Below are positions 1-5,003 of a DNA stretch of 13,587 nt, in pieces. Where the stretch lies: assembly GCA_031260865.1 (NCBI GenBank), contig JAISKQ010000030.1:1-13587 (forward strand), in the 5' to 3' direction. The notes under the pieces are model-generated. The model had not been told where the DNA came from. It made no database searches and was given only the letters and a program-made list of their open reading frames with translations. The first letter of the stretch is position 1, and each line of letters begins with the position of its first letter. The stretch is from Prevotella sp. GTDB lineage: Bacteria > Bacteroidota > Bacteroidia > Bacteroidales > Dysgonomonadaceae. The position numbers and the translations under genes are program-made.

Positions 1-222
1 ATTATATCCAAACAGTCCGGTTGCGCCGAAATATTGGATAAGGCGGTCAAAATCGATTATTGGGATGTGGAAGGTATGGCGGACGCTATTTATTCTATTT
101 GTACATACGATGCCATGTCTGACTTCCTAAGCAAAGAAGGGAAAAAAGAGGTTGACAATATCAAATGGGAATATGCAGGACAAAAAGTAAGAAATATATA
201 TAATAGCCTATGCGATAAGTAA
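1..222 (+). CDS. GT4 family glycosyltransferase, C-terminal end (5' truncated)
   Basis: The reading frame is open from base 1 to a TAA at 220-222 and gives 73 residues, so only the end of the gene is present. It starts IISKQSGCAEIL, which matches the nucleotide-sugar binding loop of GT-B fold, family 4 retaining glycosyltransferases (small residue, Gly, then Glu). It continues with YWDVEGMADAIYSI, the usual helix after that loop, and ends in a Trp-rich helix (KWEYAGQKVRNIYNSL) typical of the C-terminus of this family. A GT4 gene just upstream of a GH57 gene recalls the Bacteroides cluster of glycogen debranching enzyme, GT4 and GH57, so a role in glycogen or other alpha-glucan metabolism is inferred. 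The sugar donor cannot be told from this fragment. The TTG at 34 is an internal codon, not a start. Confidence 0.75.
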   Translation: MISKQSGCAEILDKAVKIDYWDVEGMADAIYSICTYDAMSDFLSKEGKKEVDNIKWEYAGQKVRNIYNSLCDK

Positions 223-294
223 AACAAAATATATTATAAAAACCGATCTTAGTATTTATTTTCGGAATATCCATTGCTTTAGGCGCTTTGGCAA

Positions 295-446
295 AATTGG
301 GCGACCGCCGTCCATCAAAGCTCATAAAGCATTTAGAGAAGAACAAAAAGATAGCAAGAATGTCGATTTTGTGTTTATTACAACAGACGAGATTTGAGAG
401 GGATTTGAAAGAAATCCTTGAGACGGGGAAAAACAACCAAAAGTAA
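295..446 (+). pseudogene. decayed remnant of a TlpA-like thioredoxin-fold protein
   Basis: No intact gene fits this stretch, but pieces in three frames read like a Bacteroidota TlpA/thioredoxin-like protein. Frame 1 gives NWAT at 295-306. Frame 2 then gives PSIKAHKAFREEQK and NVDFVFITTDE at 308-391, stopping at TGA 395-397. Frame 3 gives RDLKEILETGKNNQK ending at TAA 444-446. In intact relatives the pattern is W-A-T-W-C-G-P-C followed by an AHK helix, then a beta strand of the type VxFVxIT. Here the WCG part of the redox motif is missing at the frame change near 306-308, and most of the segment after the strand is gone. The N-terminal half, with any signal peptide, is absent. The assignment rests on motif memory; a chance resemblance is possible. 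Confidence 0.45.
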
Positions 447-478
447 AATCATAAAAAAAAAACGTTATATGAAACGAA

Positions 479-526
479 GCATGATTTTTGTCAAATCACC
501 AAAGTCCATGATAATAAAAATCATGC
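479..526. repeat. 11-bp perfect inverted repeat upstream of the GH57 gene
   Basis: GCATGATTTTT (479-489) and AAAAATCATGC (516-526) are perfect reverse complements around a 26-nt loop. A second near-palindrome centred on CCATATGG follows at 528-544, about 20 bp before the GH57 start. There is no T tract on the + strand, so this does not look like a normal terminator for that strand. It could be an operator or a leader hairpin. No -7 box is clear in this 342-bp gap, which otherwise holds the thioredoxin remnant. Confidence 0.4.
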
Positions 527-550
527 AAGTTCCATATGGCAACTAAAATC

Positions 551-571
551 AAAATTATTATCATATGAAAA
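551..571 (+). repeat. translation-start element, copy 1 (GH57)
   Basis: These 21 bases span the GH57 start codon (AAAATTATTATCAT, then ATG, then AAAA) and are identical to 2053-2073 around the start of the lipoprotein gene. The A/T-rich, unstructured sequence without Shine-Dalgarno fits Bacteroidota translation initiation. Identity across 21 bases in two unrelated genes is more than that style requires. Confidence 0.7.
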
Positions 572-1971
572 ATATTTGTTTCAACTTTCAACTACATCAA
601 CCACAGAGGCTAAAACGTTATCGTTTTTTCAATATAGGAGGCGATCATTATTATTATGATGACTTTGCCAATGAAGACTTTATGCAACAAGTCGCCGAAG
701 TTTCGTATATCCCGGCTAACAAGTTGATGTTAGACATGATCCGCGGATATAACGGGAAGTTTAAAGTGTCGTTTTCTATTTCCGGCGTGGCGTTAGACCA
801 AATGGAAATATATGCTCCGGAAGTTATAGATGGATTTAAAGAGCTGGCAGATACCGGATGCGTTGAATTTCTCGCCGAAACACAAGGTCATTCCCTTGCC
901 TCCTTAATCGCTCCGGATGAGTTTAAAAAGCAAGTGAAAGAACACAGCGATAAGATTGAAAGCTTGTTTGGACTACGTCCTAAAATGTTCCGAAACACCG
1001 AACTTATCTATTCCGACGAAATAGCAGGGCTTATAAGTGAGATGGGATTTTCAGGCATGCTTATCGAAGGCGCTAAGCGTACATTGGGTTGGAAAAGCCC
1101 TAATTATCTGTATCAGGCGGCAGAGCATCATAAGTTGAAGTTACTGTTGCGCAATGCCAAGTTCAGTGAAGATATAGCGACCCGCTTTTCTAATTATAGC
1201 TGGAACGAATATCCTTTGACGGCGGATAAATTTATTAACTGGGTTGCCGCTACGCCAAAGGATGAACAAGTGATAAATTTATTCATGAATTATGAAGCCT
1301 TAGGCAATTTCCAGAAAAAGAGTTCGGGTATCTTTGATTTCATGAGGGCATTGCCTCGTTTCGCGAATGAAAAAGGTATTGGTTTTGCAACCCCTTCCGA
1401 TATTATTAAAACCATGAAACCGGTAGATTCTATTTCGACTATACACCCTATATCATGGGTTGGAGAAGAGCGGGATGTATCGGCATGGTTGGGAAATACC
1501 TTGCAACAGGAAGCGTTCCATAAGTTATATGAAATAGCGGAACGCGTAAGCCTGAGCCAAACAAGACGTATTATTCAGGATTGGACATATCTGCAAGCGA
1601 GCGACCATTTTTATTATATGGGAACAAAGGAGACATTGCCATTCAGTCCTTATTCTTCCCCTTACGACGCTTTCAATATTTATATGAATGTATTGAGTGA
1701 TTTTAAGGAAAGAGTAGATTCCGAATTTCCAAGTTCTATTGAAAATGAAGAATTAAACTCATTGCTTACAACTATTTACAATCAGGCTACGGAGATAGAG
1801 AAACTGGAAGATAAAATCAAACATTTGGAAACGCCAAAATCTCCCGCTAAACTCCAAACAACGCCAAAGCCTAAACCTGAGACGAAATCCGAGGTTGTTG
1901 TAAAATCTAAATCAAAAGTTGTAACCCCAAAGGCAGGGGCGAAATCGAAGCCGGGAAAAGATGTTAAGTAA
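565..1971 (+). CDS. GH57 alpha-amylase-like protein with Asn in place of the expected catalytic Asp
   Basis: This 468-residue protein belongs to glycoside hydrolase family 57, a (beta/alpha)7-barrel family acting on alpha-glucans. Motif I is HQPQ at residues 11-14. The nucleophile motif is FRNTEL, with Glu146. Motif IV reads FMNYEALG at 240-247, where I expect FMDYETFG with a catalytic Asp; here position 242 is Asn. Motif V is present as ISWVGEERDVSAWLGN (296-311). Family members lacking a catalytic residue are known as alpha-amylase-like homologues, so the protein may be inactive, altered or a glucan-binding regulator. The C-terminus, from about residue 390, is a coiled coil (IEKLEDKIKHLE) followed by about 45 residues rich in Lys, Pro, Ser and Thr, probably disordered. 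No signal peptide is seen, so it is cytoplasmic. It follows a GT4 gene, although 342 bp of decayed sequence now separates them. Confidence 0.85.
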   Translation: MKNICFNFQLHQPQRLKRYRFFNIGGDHYYYDDFANEDFMQQVAEVSYIPANKLMLDMIRGYNGKFKVSFSISGVALDQMEIYAPEVIDGFKELADTGCVEFLAETQGHSLASLIAPDEFKKQVKEHSDKIESLFGLRPKMFRNTELIYSDEIAGLISEMGFSGMLIEGAKRTLGWKSPNYLYQAAEHHKLKLLLRNAKFSEDIATRFSNYSWNEYPLTADKFINWVAATPKDEQVINLFMNYEALGNFQKKSSGIFDFMRALPRFANEKGIGFATPSDIIKTMKPVDSISTIHPISWVGEERDVSAWLGNTLQQEAFHKLYEIAERVSLSQTRRIIQDWTYLQASDHFYYMGTKETLPFSPYSSPYDAFNIYMNVLSDFKERVDSEFPSSIENEELNSLLTTIYNQATEIEKLEDKIKHLETPKSPAKLQTTPKPKPETKSEVVVKSKSKVVTPKAGAKSKPGKDVK

Positions 1972-2052
1972 CAGCAAGTATTTAGATTTAAATGCAACAT
2001 TTGGAAATCGTTTTGCATCTTATAAATAGGTGCGATAGAAATTCATGATTAA

Positions 2053-2073
2053 AAAATTATTATCATATGAAAA
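2053..2073 (+). repeat. translation-start element, copy 2 (lipoprotein)
   Basis: Identical to 551-571, again placing ATG at positions 15-17 of the element. Upstream sequences of the two copies are not alike, so the identity is confined to the start region. Confidence 0.7.
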
Positions 2074-2543
2074 TAAAGATGCTATCTGTATATTCTCGGA
2101 TTTTATCGTTCTTCCTTGTTTTACTTGGTTTTACGTCTTGTGATGAAATTGATCCGAAAGTCGAGTATGGAGTTCCTATCGCAAAATTCAAAGTAAAAGG
2201 AACTATTGTCGATGATGATTCGGACAATCCTGTCGCGAAAATAAAAACAGTGCTGGGACAATCGTATGAAATTGACGGAAAGCTATATGTGCATTATATC
2301 GATAGTGTTCTTACGAATAACGAAGGAAAATTTGAACTAAAAATCGAAGAGTTTCCTGCATCGCAGACGTTTGTCCTTAAAATAGAGGATATTGACGGTG
2401 AGCAGAACGGCGGAGCATTTGAAACAAAAATAGAGTCTGTGGAATTTAAAAATCCTAATTTCACTAACGGTAACGGATGGTATGCCGGCGAAGCGGAAAA
2501 GGATATGCAAACAATAAAAATAACTCCGGTTAAGAAGGATTAG
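2067..2543 (+). CDS. putative lipoprotein of the rSAM/lipoprotein system
   Basis: This 158-residue protein has a short charged N-terminus, a hydrophobic stretch (residues 12-24) and a lipobox ending FTSC with the lipidated Cys at 25. Asp and Glu follow at 26-27 and Asp at 29; acidic residues just after the Cys are associated with surface export of Bacteroidota lipoproteins, so exposure on the outer face is possible. The mature part has a beta-rich CarboxypepD-regulatory/Ig-like look: KFKVKGTIVDDD near 41-52, a TNNEGKFELKI strand near 83-93, and DIDGEQNGGAF near 108-118. Its stop is 5 bp before the radical SAM gene. The pair matches what I recall as TIGR04134 (lipoprotein) beside TIGR04133 (radical SAM), not checked. 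Function is unknown; it may be the substrate or partner of the enzyme. A weak promoter candidate is TTTG at 2000-2003 with TAAATAGG 19 bp downstream. Confidence 0.8.
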   Translation: MKIKMLSVYSRILSFFLVLLGFTSCDEIDPKVEYGVPIAKFKVKGTIVDDDSDNPVAKIKTVLGQSYEIDGKLYVHYIDSVLTNNEGKFELKIEEFPASQTFVLKIEDIDGEQNGGAFETKIESVEFKNPNFTNGNGWYAGEAEKDMQTIKITPVKKD

Positions 2544-2548
2544 AGTCT

Positions 2549-3637
2549 ATGGGCGTAGAAAATCTTTCTTTTCGTAAACGGATTGGATTGGAGCTATTCC
2601 GGCAACATAAAAAGAACGCGGCGGCTCTGCATCAATTAAGGTATCTTATCTGGGAATGCACGTTGAGGTGTAATCTCGCGTGTAAACATTGCGGCAGCGA
2701 TTGCCGTAAAAATATGCGGCAGAAAGACATGCCTTTAGATGACTTCCTTAAGGTTATCGATGACATTACGCCGTATGTAAACCCGCACGAAACCATGATT
2801 GTCATCACAGGAGGGGAACCGTTGGTGCGTGACGACTTGGAACTTTGCGGGCAGGAACTGTATAAGAGAGGATTTCCATGGGGAATGGTCTCTAACGGGC
2901 TATTCTTATCGGAGAAGAAGCTGAAGGGGTTGCTGAACGCCGGTTTGCGCTCCGTTACCATAAGTCTTGACGGATTAGAAGATGCTCATAACCTGATGCG
3001 CGGCAATAAGGATAGTTTTCGTCAGGCTTACAATGCTGTTTCTTTGTTATCCAACACCGATGATATTGTATATGATGTGGTGACATGCGTCACGGCAAAT
3101 ACATTTTCACAACTTAACGACCTGAAAAAACTACTTATCGATACCGGAGTCAAAGCATGGCGTATTTTTACCGTATTCCCGATTGGCAGGGCTTTGCAAC
3201 ATAAAGATTTACAATTATCCCCGACACAATTCAAGCGATTATTTGATTTTATAAAAGCGACGCGCGAAGAAGGTCTTATTCATGTCGGTTATGGCTGTGA
3301 AGGTTTCTTAGGAGCTTATGAAACAGAGGTAAGGGATCATTTCTATTTTTGCCATGCGGGTATAAATATAGCATCGGTGCTTGTTGACGGCTCTATTTCC
3401 GCTTGCCCTAACCTGCGCGCGAATTTCATTCAGGGTAATATTTACGAAGATAACTTCTGGGATGTATGGACAAAGCGTTATCAGCCTCACAGGGATCGTA
3501 GCTGGATGAAAAAAGATGAATGCGCCGATTGTAAATATTTCCGCTACTGCAAAGGAAATGGAATGCACCTGCGTGACGAGAACGGTAAGCTGCTGTTCTG
3601 CCACCTGAAAAGAATAAAAGAAGGAGAAAATATCTGA
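2549..3637 (+). CDS. radical SAM/SPASM enzyme of the rSAM/lipoprotein system
   Basis: This 362-residue enzyme has the radical SAM 4Fe-4S motif CNLACKHC (CxxxCxxC at 41, 45, 48) in the first strand of the barrel, the SAM-binding TGGEPL at 87-92, and ISLDGLEDAH at 138-147. The C-terminal SPASM domain carries Cys at 250, 268, 286, 325, 328, 334 and 351, including DGSISAC (280-286) and CADCKYFRYC (325-334), enough for auxiliary Fe-S clusters. Where the SPASM pattern usually has another Cys after CxxC-x5-C, this protein has CKGNGMH, so cluster ligation may differ. SPASM enzymes usually modify peptides or proteins. The gene lies 5 bp after the lipoprotein gene, so the two are co-transcribed and the lipoprotein is the obvious candidate substrate. 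The enzyme has no signal peptide, so any modification would precede export. Chemistry and product are unknown. Confidence 0.9.
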   Translation: MGVENLSFRKRIGLELFRQHKKNAAALHQLRYLIWECTLRCNLACKHCGSDCRKNMRQKDMPLDDFLKVIDDITPYVNPHETMIVITGGEPLVRDDLELCGQELYKRGFPWGMVSNGLFLSEKKLKGLLNAGLRSVTISLDGLEDAHNLMRGNKDSFRQAYNAVSLLSNTDDIVYDVVTCVTANTFSQLNDLKKLLIDTGVKAWRIFTVFPIGRALQHKDLQLSPTQFKRLFDFIKATREEGLIHVGYGCEGFLGAYETEVRDHFYFCHAGINIASVLVDGSISACPNLRANFIQGNIYEDNFWDVWTKRYQPHRDRSWMKKDECADCKYFRYCKGNGMHLRDENGKLLFCHLKRIKEGENI

Positions 3638-3657
3638 TTACTCTTTGATATATTCAT

Positions 3658-3665
3658 TATCTTTG
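3658..3665 (+). promoter_or_regulatory. Bacteroidota -7 box TATCTTTG upstream of the TPR gene
   Basis: TATCTTTG fits the TAnnTTTG consensus of the Bacteroidota primary sigma factor and lies 20 bp after the radical SAM stop, giving a leader of roughly 70 nt before the TPR start. No TTTG is found at the proper -33 spacing; one at 3644-3647 is too close. The TPR gene is therefore probably a separate transcription unit. Confidence 0.45.
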
Positions 3666-3738
3666 CGTTCGTTGACCATTTCCCTATTGCAGGCGGGGTG
3701 AAAGAGCTTGCGAAAGTTGAATCACTATTATAAATAAA

Positions 3739-4524
3739 ATGAAATATATACCGGCCTTGTTTTCACTGTTATTCTTCACATCATGTAACTTTTCAATCGT
3801 GAATATGGGTATAATCGGCATTATAGCGATGTTTGCCCTTATGTTATTATTATTTGCCTTAATGTTCTTCCTGATAATACGAAGGAAGAAGCAGGGCGAA
3901 AAAAGTCTGGTAAAGTTTAATAATGATGTGTATCTGGCTCTGAATAAATTAAGTACACCGCAACAGAAAGTGAACATGTTGAATACCTTGATAGAGCGGA
4001 TAAATAATGATGAAAAATATAAGAAAGACACAGACTGGCGTGATAAAGTCCTTGTAAAGATCTATATGCATCAGGCTGTCGTCTATTACCAAATGGGAGA
4101 CGAAATGCAGACCCTGAACGTATGTACGAAAATAATAGAACTCGATCCGGAAGATAGTATGCCATATTATAACAGAGGGTCGATTTATAGTAATATGGGT
4201 ATGTACGAAAAGGCATTACAGGATTTGAACCGTACAATCGAACTGGCTCCAGACTATGCCGGCGCATATAATAACCGTGGATCGGTACATGAGAAAATGG
4301 AGCATTATCAGGAAGCACTGTCCGACTTCGACCAAGCCATAAGCATAGAAGATTCTCCGATAGCACATTATAACAGGGGAAATACGTACTACGAATTAGG
4401 TGAATACAATAAGTCACTGAATGACTATCATATAGCGTTAGAAAAGTTAGGCGACAGTGACCAAAGCAATTTAAGGAAAGAAGTGGAAGCCAGTATCAAG
4501 ATAGTGAATGACAGGCTATTATAA
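3739..4524 (+). CDS. membrane-anchored tetratricopeptide repeat protein
   Basis: The 261-residue product begins MKYIPALFSLLFFTSC, which reads as a lipoprotein signal with the candidate Cys at 16. It is followed by a strongly hydrophobic helix at about 23-47 ending in IIRRKK. Either it is a lipoprotein with an extra membrane helix, or the first segment is simply a signal anchor. The basic residues after the helix suggest that the rest faces the cytoplasm if the helix spans the inner membrane. TPR units are clear at about 107-137, 142-171 (MPYYNRGSIYSNMGMYEKAL), 176-205 (AYNNRGSVHEKMEHYQEAL) and 209-238 (AHYNRGNTYYELGEYNKSL). TPR arrays bind partner proteins, so a scaffolding role is inferred. 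It has its own -7 box, so it is not clearly part of the radical SAM operon. Specific function not recognised. Confidence 0.8.
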   Translation: MKYIPALFSLLFFTSCNFSIVNMGIIGIIAMFALMLLLFALMFFLIIRRKKQGEKSLVKFNNDVYLALNKLSTPQQKVNMLNTLIERINNDEKYKKDTDWRDKVLVKIYMHQAVVYYQMGDEMQTLNVCTKIIELDPEDSMPYYNRGSIYSNMGMYEKALQDLNRTIELAPDYAGAYNNRGSVHEKMEHYQEALSDFDQAISIEDSPIAHYNRGNTYYELGEYNKSLNDYHIALEKLGDSDQSNLRKEVEASIKIVNDRLL

Positions 4525-4576
4525 GTTATGAACTTATGGGAAAACGGGAAAAAATCGACATTTCCGCACAAATCGA

Positions 4577-4687
4577 GAACGACTATTTTTGGCGGGGAAT
4601 GACTCTATACTGAACCAAAATCCGATTTATAGGAAGATACTTTGGTGGTATGTAAATATCTATACATTATACCTATGATAAAGAAAT
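4577..4687 (+). pseudogene. inverted partial copy of the 3' end of the nuclease-helicase gene
   Basis: These 111 bases match the reverse complement of 10246-10355 (110 bases) with three substitutions and one inserted T. Translated in the helicase frame they give ERLFLAGNDSILNQNPIYRK, against EQLFLVGNDSILNQNSIYRK in the intact gene. The extra T near 4641-4643 then changes the ending LGGM-stop to LWWYVNI. The match also includes about 34 noncoding bases past the stop codon, so this is a DNA-level duplication rather than a diverged second gene. No helicase homology is evident before 4577. Confidence 0.9.
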
Positions 4688-4706
4688 GAGACATTGGTAT
4701 GAAAAA

Positions 4707-4713
4707 TAATTTG
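4707..4713 (+). promoter_or_regulatory. possible promoter of the type IIG gene
   Basis: TAATTTG followed by TACCTTCG resembles a Bacteroidota -7 region but is one base short of TAnnTTTG, and no -33 TTTG lies at the usual distance. It begins 20 bp after the inverted duplication ends. A transcript from here would carry the whole structured leader, about 285 nt before the ATG. Confidence 0.3.
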
Positions 4714-4785
4714 TACCTTCGTGGCGTGAAACAAAAAATAAAATGTAAAAAACAGAAAGATTAAAATTATACAATATTAAAACAT

Positions 4786-4958
4786 AGAGCAATCGCTCTT
4801 ATTCTCACAAGTCAGAAACCTGAGAAATTTCTAAATGTGTCAGAGAATAAGGTACGAATGTTCACGCTCACAAGGCGTGGACTGTCGTTCTTATTTGGAC
4901 ACATGGTCTTCTCAGGTACCAGACTTGCAAATAATCAACGAACAGTTTCACGCTTTTT
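4786..4958 (+). promoter_or_regulatory. structured leader with mutually exclusive stems (attenuator- or riboswitch-like)
   Basis: A small hairpin, AGAGC-AATC-GCTCT (4786-4799), comes first. Structure A is a hairpin of about 120 nt with six helices: 4808-4813/4922-4927, 4818-4826/4909-4917, 4835-4841/4898-4904, 4846-4851/4890-4895, 4854-4857/4885-4888 and 4863-4867/4875-4879, with a 7-nt terminal loop. Structure B uses the same bases differently: 4798-4806 pairs with 4843-4851 (9 bp, perfect), and 4875-4889 pairs with 4937-4953 with 4891-4897/4928-4934 inside, ending at T5. This is the 1:2, 2:3, 3:4 segment logic of an attenuator. Repeats make the choice possible: TTCACGC at 4861 and 4947, CTTATT at 4798 and 4890, CTCACAAG at 4804 and 4867. 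No named RNA class is recognised. It may instead act as a folded DNA element. Confidence 0.6.
4875..4958 (+). terminator. candidate conditional intrinsic terminator in the type IIG leader
   Basis: 4875-4889 pairs with 4937-4953 over 15 positions (one G-U, single-base bulges at 4941 and 4947), closing with GCGTG/CACGC. TTATTTG/CAAATAA (4891-4897/4928-4934) stacks inside, for 22 pairs in all, and TTTTT (4954-4958) follows directly. The 5' half of this stem is also used by the alternative long hairpin, so termination would depend on which fold wins. The 30-nt apical part can form a short extra stem (GTCT/AGAC). Confidence 0.5.
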
Positions 4959-4971
4959 GTTTGCTTATAGG

Positions 4972-5000
4972 TTTAAGAGTTTTTGCTTGCAACTCTTAAA
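4972..5000 (+). promoter_or_regulatory. 10-bp hairpin abutting the type IIG start codon
   Basis: TTTAAGAGTT (4972-4981) pairs perfectly with AACTCTTAAA (4991-5000) around a 9-nt loop; the ATG starts at 5004. No T tract follows, so termination is unlikely. In a group that initiates from unstructured A/T-rich leaders, a stem ending 3 nt before the start would be expected to lower translation. Confidence 0.55.
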
Positions 5001-5003
5001 TAA

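Noticed and set aside
161..436. Minus-strand ORF of 91 codons
   Set aside because: It opposes the GT4 tail and the thioredoxin-like remnant, and its composition shows no recognisable domain.
3917..4417. Minus-strand ORF of 166 codons opposite the TPR gene
   Set aside because: A shadow of the periodic TPR codons; the + frame has clear repeats and the opposite one has no domain.
4522..4536. TAAGTT-ATG-AACTTA palindrome at the stop of the TPR gene, as a terminator
   Set aside because: Only 6 bp with a 3-nt loop and no following T tract.
4536..4613. 25-codon ORF beginning MGKREKIDIS and ending RGMTLY, resembling the start of a TPR protein
   Set aside because: Its second half is helicase-derived DNA from the inverted duplication read in another frame, so the likeness is accidental.
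4699..4764. Short Lys-rich ORF of 21 codons before the leader, as a possible attenuator leader peptide
   Set aside because: It ends more than 30 bp before the first pairing segment, so a stalled ribosome would not affect folding, and its ATG lies within or before the putative promoter.
4786..4958. Integron attC site, retron ncRNA or IS200/IS605 end as explanations for the palindromic leader
   Set aside because: No attC core motifs, no reverse transcriptase, and no transposase or integrase gene nearby in the window.
4835..4999. A 54-codon ORF (starts MCQRIRYECS) and an overlapping longer frame (GTG 4837) across the leader hairpin
   Set aside because: Two frames are open through the same palindromic DNA and the codons are constrained by the stems; neither has a recognisable domain. 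Kept as part of the structured leader.
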